Shown: one piece after another, positions 35,194 to 45,675 of the stretch
Position numbering within the stretch: the stretch's first letter is position 1
Layout of the letters: each line of letters opens with the position of its first letter
Assembly: GCF_004801315.1 (NCBI RefSeq)
Contig: NZ_SSNW01000005.1
Location: 69,193 to 133,192, forward strand
Direction: 5' to 3'
Length of the DNA: 64,000 nucleotides
Source: Deinococcus sp. Arct2-2
GTDB lineage: Bacteria > Deinococcota > Deinococci > Deinococcales > Deinococcaceae
Program-made: the position numbers and the translations under genes
The notes under the pieces: generated by a model
Seen by the model: only the letters and a program-made list of their open reading frames with translations
What the model was told of the DNA's origin: nothing
Databases searched by the model: none

Positions 35194-36393
35194 TTATTCA
35201 ACTTCCCCCATCCCCCTGAGCGCCCACTGCAGCCCCGCCGCCGTGACCAAGCCCACCGCCATCAGCGTTAGCCAAGGCAGCGTGGGCAGGTTCAGCCTTG
35301 CGCCTGCATCCACGAGTAGACCGCCCAAAAAGTTGCCCAGTGCGCCGCCCACGCCGAGGCTGATGGCGCTGAAGCCGAAATAACTTCCGACTCGGCCTTC
35401 AGGTGCAAGGCGGGCAGTGAGGGTTTGCTGGGTGGGATACACCAACATCGTGCCCAGCGAGTACAGCACCACGCAGGCCAGCAGTTGTGGAAAAGTGGCG
35501 GCAAAGCCCATCAGGCCCAGCGCGGTGGCCACCAGAATCACGGCGGTCACGAGGGCGGGGCGGGTGGGAATATGGCGCTCCACCAACCTCAGCAGCGGGT
35601 ATTGCAGCAGCACGGCAAGGCCCGCGCTCAGGCCGTACAGCGGGCCAGTGGCGGCGGGGCCAGCCAGCGCCACCGCTTTCAGGGTCACGGCCACATTCAG
35701 TTGGGTACTCAGCAGAAAGTAGCCGCACAGCACCAGCGTAAAGCGCCGGAATACTCGGTCTTGCAGCGCAATTCTCAGGCCGTCTAGGCTGCTTGCACCC
35801 TCGGCCCGCTTGGGTGGAGTCATGCGGGGCAAGGTCAGGGCCAGCACTGCGAAGGCCACCAAGTACACGCTGCCCGCCCACAGCGCCGCCGTGCGGAAGC
35901 CCACGCCCGACAGCCACGCGCCCAACAGCGGCCCTACCACCATGCCCAAGTTTCCGGCCATGCTGATCAGGCTGAACATGCGGCCCCGATGTTCTGGCCG
36001 CGTCACAGCGGTAATAGCGGCGCTCTTGGGCGCATCGAACAGGCCGCCCCCGATGCCCGCCAGCACCGACGCGGCCAGCAGCACGCCAAACGATTCGGCA
36101 AATCCCATCCAGCCAAAGCCGAGGGTACGAATCAGGCAGCCCGCCAGAATCAGCGGCTTTGGCCCGATGCGGTCTGCCCACGCGCCGCCAAACACGGTCA
36201 GCCCTTGCTGCGTCAGTTGCCGCACGCCCAGCACGATGCCCACGCTGGCCGCCGCCCACCCCAGCCCCTCTACAAAATGCACCGTAATGAGGGGAATGAC
36301 CAAAAAAAACCCGCCCCACATCAGAAACGTGACGCCCACGAGTCCGAGTTGTGCGGGAGAGGGGCGGAAGGCGGGAGCGGGGGCAGAGGTCAC
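35194..36393 (-). CDS. Major facilitator superfamily transporter
   Basis: A transporter of about 400 residues with twelve hydrophobic segments. The loop 2-3 motif GGAWADRIGPKPLILAG matches the MFS motif GxxxDRxGxRxxL; the MdtH/drug-efflux-like segment FLMWGGFFLVIPLITVHFV starts the protein. The central loop PRMTPPKRAEGASSLDGLR is basic. The substrate is unknown; drug or metabolite efflux is a reasonable guess. The GTG at 36393 places the first helix normally, but no ribosome-binding site is obvious and later starts exist; a longer frame begins at 36507. Confidence 0.85.
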   Translation of the reverse strand: MTSAPAPAFRPSPAQLGLVGVTFLMWGGFFLVIPLITVHFVEGLGWAAASVGIVLGVRQLTQQGLTVFGGAWADRIGPKPLILAGCLIRTLGFGWMGFAESFGVLLAASVLAGIGGGLFDAPKSAAITAVTRPEHRGRMFSLISMAGNLGMVVGPLLGAWLSGVGFRTAALWAGSVYLVAFAVLALTLPRMTPPKRAEGASSLDGLRIALQDRVFRRFTLVLCGYFLLSTQLNVAVTLKAVALAGPAATGPLYGLSAGLAVLLQYPLLRLVERHIPTRPALVTAVILVATALGLMGFAATFPQLLACVVLYSLGTMLVYPTQQTLTARLAPEGRVGSYFGFSAISLGVGGALGNFLGGLLVDAGARLNLPTLPWLTLMAVGLVTAAGLQWALRGMGEVE

Positions 36394-36549
36394 GGGGGAG
36401 AGGCTACACCCGCACGGCAAGGTGGACGGGTCAGGCGTTCCGGGTGAAGGGACAACAGTGGCTACAAAAGCAAACGCAGAGGAAGCACGGAGCCGCCTCT
36501 GCGTCATGAATCTCTACTGATGTTGGCACGGCACTAGAGCTGACGATTT

Positions 36550-36655
36550 GGGCGAACCCCCCAGTCTGCTTCGCAGCCAGCCCCCCTCAAGGGGAGCGCA
36601 AAAGCCTTTGTCCTCCCCTTAAGGGGGGGGCGTTGCGTCAGCAACGGGGGGGGTT
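36550..36655 (+). repeat. Type II dispersed repeat, copy 2
   Basis: GGCGAACCCCCCAGTCTGCT, then TCGCAGCCAGCCCCCCTCAA, AGGGGAGCGC, TCCTCCCCTTAAGGGG and GTTGCGTCAGCAACGGGGGG. The ends form the AACCCCCC/GGGGGGTT inverted repeat seen in all four copies. It stands in the gap between the MFS gene and the FMN reductase gene. A short type I-like tail (CAGACCCTAGACCCTTAGAC) follows at 36713-36732. Confidence 0.85.
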
Positions 36656-36754
36656 GTTCTGCAAAAGCCTCAGCAGGTTAAGTATCAAGCGCTAGAGCCG
36701 TTGCCCTTTCTCAGACCCTAGACCCTTAGACCGCCCCATCCCAGTTGCTGCCGC

Positions 36755-37333
36755 TTACGCCTCCCGCGCCGCGTTCAGGGCGTTGGCCCACCAGATCACT
36801 TCATCCAGCAGAGTCTTCACACTCGGCAGCAAATAAGTCAGCTCCGACAGCTCTTTTTTGTTCTGCAACACAGCAAAAAAGTCTCCGCCCTGAATGTTCA
36901 CGCTGGTACGGGTGGGGGCCATCTGGAGTTCCACGGCAATCATCCGGAGCTGTTCGATGGCCCGCGCCGCGCCCACCGAGCCGTAGCCCACGAAGGCGGC
37001 AGGCTTTTTGCTCCATTCGGGGTAGGCGTAATCCATTGCGTTTTTCAGCACGGCTGTAGGTGCGTGGTTGTACTCGGCGGTCACAAAAATGTAGCCGTCA
37101 AACTCGGTCAATTTCTTTTGCCAACGCTGCGCCACTTCATTCTGAGAAGGTGCGTAGGCGTTCGAGGCCACTTCATCGAAGAAGGGCATGGGGAAATCGC
37201 GCAGATCGACGACTTCAAATTCGGCGTCGGTACGCTGCGAGGCGATGCCCGAAAACCACGCGGTGGGCTTGTCGGCAAAGCGGGTGGCGCGGGTGCTGCC
37301 GACGATAATGGCAAGTTTGGGCAAACGGGTCAT
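36755..37333 (-). CDS. NADPH-dependent FMN reductase family
   Basis: A 192-residue flavodoxin-like reductase: IIVGSTRATRFADKPTAWF at the N-terminus binds the FMN phosphate; YIFVTAEYNHAPTAVLKNAMDYAYPEWSKKPAAFVGYGS is the conserved flavin and dimer region. These enzymes reduce FMN, quinones or azo dyes with NAD(P)H. The ATG at 37333 follows AAGGAGACCC, a good ribosome-binding site, and gives the usual start. It is divergent from the MBL gene at 37465. Confidence 0.9.
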   Translation of the reverse strand: MTRLPKLAIIVGSTRATRFADKPTAWFSGIASQRTDAEFEVVDLRDFPMPFFDEVASNAYAPSQNEVAQRWQKKLTEFDGYIFVTAEYNHAPTAVLKNAMDYAYPEWSKKPAAFVGYGSVGAARAIEQLRMIAVELQMAPTRTSVNIQGGDFFAVLQNKKELSELTYLLPSVKTLLDEVIWWANALNAAREA

Positions 37334-37464
37334 GGGTCTCCTTTGGGGACTCTGAACAGAGCCGAAGCGTTCGGCCTTCTTGAGATTCACCCTACATCAA
37401 CGGGTCATGCGGTCTGTCAGGCAACAGTAATCTTTGGCTGCACTTGGCCTGTAATCTGCGGGCT

Positions 37465-38373
37465 ATGGCTTCTGCTCTCATCCCCCTCGCCCCCGGTGTG
37501 CATTACTTTCCCGCTGCCGTCAACAGCGTGCTGGTCGAAGATGGACGCGGCGGCGCATTGGTCATCGACACCGGGCTGGACGAGTCTCACGCCCGAAAGT
37601 TGCTGCGGGCCATGACCGACGCGGGGTTGCAGCCCACCGGCATTCTGAACACGCACAGCCACGCCGATCATCATGGCGGCAACAGCTTTGTGCTGAAACG
37701 TTATCCAGAACTTAAAATCTTTGCGCCGCCGCTGGAAGACGCCGTGATTACGCACCCGATTTTGGAACCGATTATTTTGTTCGGGGCGCGGCCTCCCGCC
37801 GAATTGCAGAGCAAATTCTTGCTGGCCCAGCCCAGCCCCGCCCGCCTCGCCCCCGAACCCGGCCTGACGCGCATCGGCGGCGCAGATGTGGAGTTGCTGG
37901 AAGTGGCAGGCCACGCTTCCATGATGTACGCGGTGCGTGTCGGAGACGTGCTGTACGCTGCCGACGCCCTGTTTGGGCCAGAAGCCCTGCTGAAGCACCC
38001 ACTGACGTTTTGCGCCGATTCGGGATTGCAGAAGGAAGCGGCGGCGCGGCTAGGCAAACTGGAAGGCGTGCGCGTGGTGTTGCCCGGTCACGGCGATCCC
38101 ACCTCCGATTTGGCCGGGTTGGTGGCCGCCAACCTTGCCGCTTACGGGCGCATCACCGACGCCGTGCAACACGCGGTACAGGCCGGGGTTGCCACCACCG
38201 ACGAACTGCTGGCCCGCGTGTGCGCCGCGCTGAATGTCACTATGACCACCCCTTCGGCGGTGGTGCTGAACCGCGCTGTGGTGGCCGCCCACCTCACCGA
38301 GTTGCAGGAACTGGGAAAGGTTGAAATGGTGGTGGAAGATAACCGCCTGATCTACCGCATAGGCCAAGCCTAA
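37465..38373 (+). CDS. Metallo-beta-lactamase-fold hydrolase
   Basis: A 302-residue MBL-fold protein. The metal-binding motif THSHADHHGG (HxHxDH), the later His in LEVAGHASMMYAV and Asp in LYAADALFG, and a C-terminal His in LPGHGDP make a full zinc site. The C-terminal part is a winged-helix-like tail (VATTDELLARVCAALN). Possible activities are thioesterase or lactonase; the substrate is unknown. It is divergent from the FMN reductase. Confidence 0.88.
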   Translation: MASALIPLAPGVHYFPAAVNSVLVEDGRGGALVIDTGLDESHARKLLRAMTDAGLQPTGILNTHSHADHHGGNSFVLKRYPELKIFAPPLEDAVITHPILEPIILFGARPPAELQSKFLLAQPSPARLAPEPGLTRIGGADVELLEVAGHASMMYAVRVGDVLYAADALFGPEALLKHPLTFCADSGLQKEAAARLGKLEGVRVVLPGHGDPTSDLAGLVAANLAAYGRITDAVQHAVQAGVATTDELLARVCAALNVTMTTPSAVVLNRAVVAAHLTELQELGKVEMVVEDNRLIYRIGQA

Positions 38374-38420
38374 AGAATCCGCCTATGGGCGCGGCACGGG
38401 CGGGAAGGTAGGTTAAGGCC

Positions 38421-39047
38421 ATGACGCAGAAAGCTGGCAAGAAGGGCAACAAAGCCGCAGGCAAGGTCAAAGACACAGATCAGAATCTCAGCACCGAAGG
38501 GGTGGAAGCGCAGGGTGGAGCCAAAGCCGACGCCGCGCACCTGCGCACGGTTCACAACCGCCTCGTGGATCATAGCTATCTCAGCGAAGAGGAATTTGGC
38601 GTGGTGGCCGAAACGTTGCAGCGCAACCTCGCCACGTCCATCAGCCTGTATCTGAAATTTAAGAAGTATCACTGGGATATTCGGGGGCGCTTTTTCCGCG
38701 ACCTACACCTTGCTTACGATGAATTTATCGAAGAAATCTTTCCCAGCATCGACGAGCAGGCCGAACGCTTGGTGGCCCTCGGCGGCAGCCCGATTGCCGC
38801 GCCCGCCGACGTTGACCGCTTTAGCGTCGTGAAGGTGCCCACCGATACCGTGCGCGACGCCCGCGCCCAGGTGTCCGATCTGGTAGAAGACCTGACCCGC
38901 GTGGGCCGGGGCTACCGCGACGATTCTCAGGCCGTAGACGACGCCAACGATCCTGCTACCGCCGACCTGTACAACGGTTACGCCGCGACGGTAGACAAAA
39001 TCCGCTGGATGCTGAACGCCATGCTGGACGATGACCGGATGAACTAA
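38421..39047 (+). CDS. dps: DNA-binding ferritin-like protein Dps
   Basis: This 208-residue Dps has a long lysine- and glycine-rich N-terminal tail (MTQKAGKKGNKAAGKVKDTD) followed by a ferritin-like domain: LYLKFKKYHWDIRGRFF and DLHLAYDEFIEEIFPSIDEQAERLVALGG contain the His, Asp and Glu of the ferroxidase centre between subunits. Dps dodecamers bind DNA and oxidise and store iron, protecting from peroxide. In D. radiodurans Dps1 the basic N-terminal tail binds DNA and metal; the same is likely here. GTTAAGGCC is upstream of the ATG at 38421; no operon partner. Confidence 0.95.
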   Translation: MTQKAGKKGNKAAGKVKDTDQNLSTEGVEAQGGAKADAAHLRTVHNRLVDHSYLSEEEFGVVAETLQRNLATSISLYLKFKKYHWDIRGRFFRDLHLAYDEFIEEIFPSIDEQAERLVALGGSPIAAPADVDRFSVVKVPTDTVRDARAQVSDLVEDLTRVGRGYRDDSQAVDDANDPATADLYNGYAATVDKIRWMLNAMLDDDRMN

Positions 39048-39129
39048 AGACTCCGTTTGCTGATCTCTATACAGTTTAAGAACATCAAAAGATTGGCAGG
39101 CTCAACAAATATTCGGAGTTGACGATTAT

Positions 39130-39234
39130 GGGCAACCCCCCAGTCTGCTTCGCAGCCAGCCCCCCTTAAGGGGAGCGCACAAGATGTTGAGTCCTCCCCT
39201 CAAGGGGGGGCGTTGCGTCAGCAACGGGGGGGTT
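39130..39234 (+). repeat. Type II dispersed repeat, copy 3
   Basis: GGCAACCCCCCAGTCTGCTT, CGCAGCCAGCCCCCCTTAAG, GGGAGCGC, CCTCCCCTCAAGGGGGGGCG and TTGCGTCAGCAACGGGGGGG. It matches copies 2 and 4 closely and lies between dps and the DUF4385 gene. The pairs CAGCCAGCCCCCCTTAAGGGG and CTCCCCTCAAGGGGGGG can each fold as hairpins. Confidence 0.85.
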
Positions 39235-39323
39235 CACCTTCCAGATTGATCTCCCTAAGATGTTTCTGAGCTAGGTACGAGTCAATAAGTCGCAGATTCG
39301 AATTTAGCGGAGTTCCACAACTC

Positions 39324-39818
39324 ATGTCCCCCAAATTCGATTACAGCCTGCATTACGCCGAACTTGATCTCCGCGCCCAGCCAGAGTTGTACCGGGTGGG
39401 CGTGGGAGAGCAAGGCGTCTTGCTGGTGCAGCCCTACAAATCCGAAATTCTTCCGCATTGGCGCTTTGCCACGCCCGACGCTGCCCGCGAGAGCAGCGAA
39501 ACCATTTATGCCCTCTTTCTGGACTACCTGAAAGCGGGCGATTTTGTGGGCGCAGACATGGCCCGCAAGTTTTTGCAGATGGGCTTTACGCGCTCGCGGC
39601 GGTATGCCAACCATAAGGGCGGCAAAAAGTACGACGGCCCCGTACCAGACGACAAAAAGGGCCAAAGTGGAGCGCATGGCCGAGCCGAGTTGCCCCGCAC
39701 GCCCGAAGACCCGGTGAAGGCCGAATCCGCCCGCATTTTCAAGGCCAAATGGGAAGAAGCCGAAGCCAACGCGGACTATGCACGGATGAAAAAGGCGCAC
39801 AAAGCGGCGTATGGATAG
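39324..39818 (+). CDS. DUF4385-family protein
   Basis: A 164-residue protein with the family start MSPKFDYSLHYAELDLRAQP, then PYKSEILPHWRFATPDAARES, DFVGADMARKFLQMGFTRSRRYANHKGGKKYDG and a C-terminal charged helix ending ARMKKAHKAAYG. The domain occurs in phages and bacteria; its biochemical role is not known to me. It stands alone between dps and the candidate short RNA. Confidence 0.8.
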   Translation: MSPKFDYSLHYAELDLRAQPELYRVGVGEQGVLLVQPYKSEILPHWRFATPDAARESSETIYALFLDYLKAGDFVGADMARKFLQMGFTRSRRYANHKGGKKYDGPVPDDKKGQSGAHGRAELPRTPEDPVKAESARIFKAKWEEAEANADYARMKKAHKAAYG

Positions 39819-39893
39819 CCAAAACGCTTTCGGGCGTCTTGCTCATGGTTGGCCCAACGGCTTGGACGGCTTGAAACGAGGCGAGTGCATAGC

Positions 39894-39922
39894 TTGACCC
39901 TGCCTGCATACCGCGCTATACT
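39894..39922 (+). promoter_or_regulatory. Strong sigma-70-type promoter with no plus-strand gene downstream
   Basis: TTGACC (39894-39899) and TATACT (39917-39922) are separated by 17 bases. The only element downstream on the same strand is a terminator at 39947-39967. Confidence 0.65.
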
Positions 39923-39928
39923 GTTGTC

Positions 39929-39967
39929 AATCAAGTTAAACCACAGCCGCCGAAGGGCGGATTTTTT
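39929..39967 (+). ncRNA. Candidate ~40-nt RNA between promoter and terminator
   Basis: From about 39929 a transcript of roughly 40 nt would read TCAATCAAGTTAAACCACAG and end in the terminator CCGCC-GAAG-GGCGG followed by six T. No coding frame is present. The end overlaps the last bases of mobA on the other strand, so it may act as an antisense or simply as a decoy or attenuated leader. Only the promoter-terminator pair supports it. Confidence 0.45.
39947..39967 (+). terminator. Rho-independent terminator of the candidate short RNA
   Basis: CCGCC (39947-39951), a GAAG loop, and GGCGG (39956-39960) followed by A and six T (39962-39967). Confidence 0.65.
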
Positions 39968-40556
39968 ATTGCTGTTCATCTTGCAGAGTCGAAAGATCGG
40001 CAGGCGTATTCACATTCCGTAACACTCCCAGCGCAATGCCTGCGACGGTACACACCGCCTCAGCCGGAGCGGCGGCCCGCAGTCGGCGTTCTCTAGCGTC
40101 CAGCAGGGCGGTGACACGGGGCAGTAAATCTGTGTGATATAGCGCGGCTAGCGGTTGCGGGCGTCCTTCGCTGTCCAGCGGTTGCACACTCAGCGCGTCT
40201 GGTGTGCGGGCGGCGGCGAGGGTGCGCCAAAAGTCGGGGGTCAGGCGGGGCAGGTCTACGCCCGTAAAAGCGATCCAGCCCGTGCCGCGCAGCCGAATTG
40301 CCGCTCCCAGTGCCGCTTCCAGCCCAGCCAGCGGGCCTTCGCCGGGGCGGGTGTCGGGCACAGTTTGCCAGCCTTCCAGCGCGTATTTGCCGGGGAGGGC
40401 CACCAACACGCGTAGGCCGCAGCTTTCCAAACTGTGCGCGACGTGATCCAACAAGGGGCGGCCTTCCAACAATGCCAGCGCCTTGTCACTTCCAAATCGG
40501 CTGGACTTTCCACCCGCCGTAATCGCCCCGGTCAACTCGGCAAAAATGTCACTCAC
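39966..40556 (-). CDS. mobA: Molybdenum cofactor guanylyltransferase
   Basis: A 196-residue MobA that links GMP to molybdopterin. The N-terminal GAITAGGKSSRFGSDKALALLEGRPLLDHV is the nucleotide-binding signature with the conserved Arg and Lys; RPGEGPLAGLEAAL and FTGVDLPRLTPDFW (metal-binding Asp) and RNVNTPADL complete the family. The GTG at 40556 overlaps the end of the aldehyde dehydrogenase gene by eight bases. Use of a molybdenum enzyme elsewhere in the genome is implied. Confidence 0.92.
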   Translation of the reverse strand: MSDIFAELTGAITAGGKSSRFGSDKALALLEGRPLLDHVAHSLESCGLRVLVALPGKYALEGWQTVPDTRPGEGPLAGLEAALGAAIRLRGTGWIAFTGVDLPRLTPDFWRTLAAARTPDALSVQPLDSEGRPQPLAALYHTDLLPRVTALLDARERRLRAAAPAEAVCTVAGIALGVLRNVNTPADLSTLQDEQQ

Positions 40557-42033
40557 GCGGCCCGGTTTGCCTCTCCAGTTGGCGCAGCATCCACGCCACG
40601 AGGCGCAGAACGGGGCGGCCATACGGCGGATACACGAAACGAGTGGCACTCTGTTTTGGTTCGCTCAGAATGGCCCGCTGATGGGTAAAGGTGCGGAAGC
40701 CGTGTACGCCGTGATAATTGCCCATGCCGCTGGCTCCCACGCCGCCAAAGGGCAAGTGCGGATTGGTCAGGTGCATCACGGTGCCGTTGACCACCATGCC
40801 CCCGCTTTGGGTGCTGTCTTTAATGCGTTCCAGCGCGGCTTTATCTTCTGCGAAGGCGTAGAGGGCCAGCGGTGGATCGAGCCTATTGATCAGCGCCAAC
40901 GCTTCTTCCAGCGTGCGGTAGGTCAGCACGGGCAGCACGGGGCCAAACAATTCCTCAGCCATCAGCGGCATGTCGGGCGTCACGTCTACAACTACGGTGG
41001 GCGAGATGAACTTGGCTCCGGCATCGAATTCGCCCCCTAGAACGGTGCGTGCGCCCTGTGTCACGCTGTCCCCCGTCAGGCGAGACAGGCGCTCTACGCT
41101 GCGGCTGTCTATCATTCGCCCGTAATCTGGCCCCACCCGCAGCCACGCCCGGTTCCCGTACCGGCGGGCAATTATGGCGTCAAGGTGCTGCACGAAGGTG
41201 TCCCGCAAATGTTCGGGAATCAGCACGTAATCGGGGGCCACGCAGGTTTGCCCCGCGTTCAGCAGTTTGCCCCACGCGATCCGCTCGGCGCTGAGGGCGA
41301 GGTTGGCGCTGGCGTCTATTAGCGCCGGACTTTTGCCGCCCAGTTCCAGCGTCACACTCGTCAGGTTCTCGGCGGCGGCCCGCAAGACTTGCCGCCCCAC
41401 CGCGCCGCTGCCCGTAAAAAAGATGTGATCGAACGGCAGGGTAGTCAGGGTCTGCGCCACGTCCGGGCCGCCCAGGACCACCGCCACCAATTGCGGCTGA
41501 AAGGTCTGTTCAAGCAGTCGTTGCAGGGCGCGGGCCGTGGCCGGAGCCTTTTCGCTGGGCTTCAGAATCACCGTGTTGCCCGCTGCGAGGCTGGCGACTA
41601 GCGGGGCCAACGCCAGATTCACCGGATAATTCCAGGGACTCAGGATCAGGGTGATGCCGCGTGCCTGTGGGCGGATTTCGCTGTGGGCCGTGCCCAGCAT
41701 GGCAGTCGTCGCCACGCGCCGGGGAGCAGCCCAGCGGGGGAGGGCGCGGATGGCGTGCTGAAGTTCTTCCAACACCGGATGAATTTCGGTGATTTCGGAT
41801 TCGGCGCGGCTTTTGCCCAAATCGGCGGCCAGCGCATCGGCCAAGGCCACCCGGCCCGCTTTGAGGGCGTCGTGCAGCCGCCGCAAGAGCGCCTGACGCT
41901 CGGCAACGCTGGCCCCCGCCGCCCTAGGCCTATGCGCCTGCTGAAGCGCAAACAGGGCGTGCAGCTCAGGCGAGTTGGCCCCGGAAAGAGGTGGGGAAGC
42001 GGGTTCGGACTGGGGTCGGGGGGCGGTGGTCAT
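40549..42033 (-). CDS. Aldehyde dehydrogenase (class 3-like)
   Basis: A 494-residue NAD(P)-dependent aldehyde dehydrogenase. The catalytic Cys lies in NAGQTCVAPDYVLI, the general-base Glu in LELGGKSPALID, the nucleotide fold in IFFTGSGAVGRQVL, and the typical SPWNYPVNLALAPLVASLAAGNTVILKPSE precedes it (shown in parts: SPWNYPVNLAL, AGNTVILKPSE). The sequence is closest in type to fatty or aromatic aldehyde dehydrogenases. The ATG at 42033 or 42039 starts it. It overlaps mobA at the 3' end, so both may be in one operon, though no functional link is evident. Confidence 0.92.
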   Translation of the reverse strand: MTTAPRPQSEPASPPLSGANSPELHALFALQQAHRPRAAGASVAERQALLRRLHDALKAGRVALADALAADLGKSRAESEITEIHPVLEELQHAIRALPRWAAPRRVATTAMLGTAHSEIRPQARGITLILSPWNYPVNLALAPLVASLAAGNTVILKPSEKAPATARALQRLLEQTFQPQLVAVVLGGPDVAQTLTTLPFDHIFFTGSGAVGRQVLRAAAENLTSVTLELGGKSPALIDASANLALSAERIAWGKLLNAGQTCVAPDYVLIPEHLRDTFVQHLDAIIARRYGNRAWLRVGPDYGRMIDSRSVERLSRLTGDSVTQGARTVLGGEFDAGAKFISPTVVVDVTPDMPLMAEELFGPVLPVLTYRTLEEALALINRLDPPLALYAFAEDKAALERIKDSTQSGGMVVNGTVMHLTNPHLPFGGVGASGMGNYHGVHGFRTFTHQRAILSEPKQSATRFVYPPYGRPVLRLVAWMLRQLERQTGPRE

Positions 42034-42180
42034 GGGCAAAACCTCCGGGGAAATCGGCGTGAGTCATAGTGCAGCTCTGAACTGGGAACTCTGAACTGGA
42101 AAACTTGAACCCAGTATAAGTGGCGCAGACATCCAGAGGGGGAATTCATCACCAAAGCGCCGCGTGAAACAATGGCCCGC

Positions 42181-42648
42181 ATGACGGCTCACGGTGGCGA
42201 GAATCACGGTTCAGATGGACAGGGTTCAAATAGACAGGGTGTAGGAAGTCAGGGCGCGGGGCAGCGGCGGCAAGTGGCCCTGATCGCGCACGACAAGAAG
42301 AAGCTGGAGCTGGCGCTGTTCGCCCTCTCTTACCGCGATATTCTGGCCCGCTTTCATCTGGTGGCGACGGGCACCACAGGCAGCATTCTGGCCAAGCAAA
42401 CGGGCCTGACCGTAGAGCGCGTGCTGTCGGGGCCACTGGGCGGCGATCAACAAATCGGGGCGCGGCTGGCCGAGGAGCGCGTGTTGGCGGTGTTTTTCTT
42501 CCGCGATCCCCTGACGGCCCAGCCCCATGAACCCGATGTATCGGCCCTCGTGCGCCTGTGCGACGTTCACGATATTCCTTTGGCGACCAATCCCGCCAGC
42601 GCCGAAGCCCTGATGATGTGGCTGCGCGAACAGGGCCAGAACTCTTAA
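42181..42648 (+). CDS. mgsA: Methylglyoxal synthase
   Basis: This enzyme converts dihydroxyacetone phosphate to methylglyoxal, a bypass of lower glycolysis. The family region is [36 protein letters not shown] (phosphate binding), [17 protein letters not shown] (catalytic Asp) and [37 protein letters not shown]. About 30 N-terminal residues (Gly/Ser/Gln-rich) precede it and are not typical; a start at 42181 is assumed, and later starts are possible. It is divergent from the aldehyde dehydrogenase. Confidence 0.92.
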   Translation: MTAHGGENHGSDGQGSNRQGVGSQGAGQRRQVALIAHDKKKLELALFALSYRDILARFHLVATGTTGSILAKQTGLTVERVLSGPLGGDQQIGARLAEERVLAVFFFRDPLTAQPHEPDVSALVRLCDVHDIPLATNPASAEALMMWLREQGQNS

Positions 42649-42740
42649 GCAAGAGAAAGATAAGTGAGAGGTTAGTCACATCTGGGGCCAAACGTCTCCA
42701 ACTTCACCCGTTTCCCTAACGGTTGGCTTATATTGACCTC

Positions 42741-43808
42741 ATGCGCTCCCCAGCGACGCCCTCCATGTCCTCTGGGCTGCTCACAGACGTGGGGCGTCAA
42801 CGTCAGGGCGGTGTCAATCAGGACGCTGCGCTGGCGCTCGATTTACCGCAAGGTGGCCTCTATGCCGTTGCCGACGGAATGGGCGGCCACGCTGCTGGCG
42901 AATTGGCCGCGAATCTGGCGCTGGATACCCTCAGTCAGGCGTATTTGGATGGACGCGGCGTGCCGCCCGAACGGCTCGCGGAAGCGGTTCAGGCGGCCAA
43001 TTTGTCGGTGCTGCGGCATGCTGTAGGCGAATACGTAGGCATGGGCACCACGCTGCTGGCCGTCCTGATAGACCGGGGCGCGGCCATCGTGGCGCATGTC
43101 GGAGATTCGCGGGCCTACATGCTGCGCGGCGGAGAACTGCACCGCCTGACCGACGATCATTCTTGGGTGGCCGAGCAGGTGCGGCTGGGCAACCTGACCG
43201 AAGCCGAGGCCCGCGATCATCAGTGGCGTAGCGTGGTCAGCAACGCGCTAGGCGGAGAAGAACGGGTGCGGCTGGAATTGTTCGGCTTTCCCCTCAAGTC
43301 CGGCGACCGACTGCTGATTTGCAGTGACGGCCTGAGTGGAGTTGTAGAAGAAACGCATCTGCTGGAGTTGTTGGCCCGCCAAAATACGCCTGACCAAGTG
43401 GCCCGCACCCTCGTCAATGCCGCCAACGATGCAGGCGGCCCCGACAACATCACCGCCGTCATCGTGGATATTGGCCGCAGCCTGCGCCCCCCGCGCTACG
43501 CCCTGCCTCCCCGCCAGCCCGATGGCCCCACTTACGCCGACGTGCTGCTGAGTGCGCGGCGCGGCAACAGCCTGCTCACGTACTTGCTGCTCACGGTGGT
43601 CTATTTCACTTTGCTGGGCGTCATTCTGGTGCCCGAACACCGCGTGCTGCTGGGCTTGGTGGGCGCGGTGGTGCTGCTGGGCATCCTGATTTCGCGCCGG
43701 GTACTGCACGGCCGCCAACTGGCCCGCGACGCCGCCCGGCCTATCCTCACGGCCTCCGTCTCGGCGGTGTCTTCCAAAACCCGGCCCATGCAAGACCCGA
43801 ATCACTAG
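42741..43808 (+). CDS. PP2C-type serine/threonine phosphatase with membrane anchor
   Basis: About 355 residues. The catalytic domain shows the metal-binding [12 protein letters not shown], the [21 protein letters not shown] region, the acidic LICSDGLSG and the [11 protein letters not shown] of PP2C phosphatases. About 55 residues from the C-terminus are two hydrophobic segments ([34 protein letters not shown]) that anchor it to the membrane with the phosphatase inside. It dephosphorylates proteins phosphorylated by Ser/Thr kinases, which must be encoded elsewhere. The start is probably ATG 42741; ATG 42765 is an alternative. Confidence 0.92.
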   Translation: MRSPATPSMSSGLLTDVGRQRQGGVNQDAALALDLPQGGLYAVADGMGGHAAGELAANLALDTLSQAYLDGRGVPPERLAEAVQAANLSVLRHAVGEYVGMGTTLLAVLIDRGAAIVAHVGDSRAYMLRGGELHRLTDDHSWVAEQVRLGNLTEAEARDHQWRSVVSNALGGEERVRLELFGFPLKSGDRLLICSDGLSGVVEETHLLELLARQNTPDQVARTLVNAANDAGGPDNITAVIVDIGRSLRPPRYALPPRQPDGPTYADVLLSARRGNSLLTYLLLTVVYFTLLGVILVPEHRVLLGLVGAVVLLGILISRRVLHGRQLARDAARPILTASVSAVSSKTRPMQDPNH

Positions 43809-43887
43809 GGGAATCGTCGGCAGCTCCCTGTGCCCTTATTGCTACGCCTCCCTCACGGCTGCCCCATTACACCGCTATTGCACCAAA

Positions 43888-43927
43888 CACGCGAAAACCC
43901 CGACGTTCGGTCAGGGGTTTTCGCGTG
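43888..43927. terminator. Bidirectional terminator between the PP2C gene and tRNA-Arg
   Basis: CACGCGAAAACCCC (43888-43901) and GGGGTTTTCGCGTG (43914-43927) make a perfect 14-base stem with a 12-base loop. It lies 8 bases beyond the tRNA 3' end on the minus strand and after the PP2C gene on the plus strand, so it probably stops both. Confidence 0.85.
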
Positions 43928-43934
43928 CTGGACG

Positions 43935-44011
<77 letters not shown>

Positions 44012-44115
44012 AGGGGTGCAGCACAGCCGTGCAGCGCCGCAGAGTATAGCAAGCCGGTGCAGATGGGCAAAAGCGCCAGATGCACTCTGACACTTTTGCC
44101 CCGAACAAACTATTT

Positions 44116-45531
<1,416 letters not shown>

Positions 45532-45675
45532 GGCCGTAGTCTAGCGTTCCCCCGCCCGCCGACTGTCCCCTCTGACCCGCCCAGCCGGACGCAAGGGATT
45601 GACACTTGCAAGTGGTGAATGGCAGCCAGAGGACATCCTAAAGCCCATGTTGGCTGTATCCCCTAAACTGTCCCC

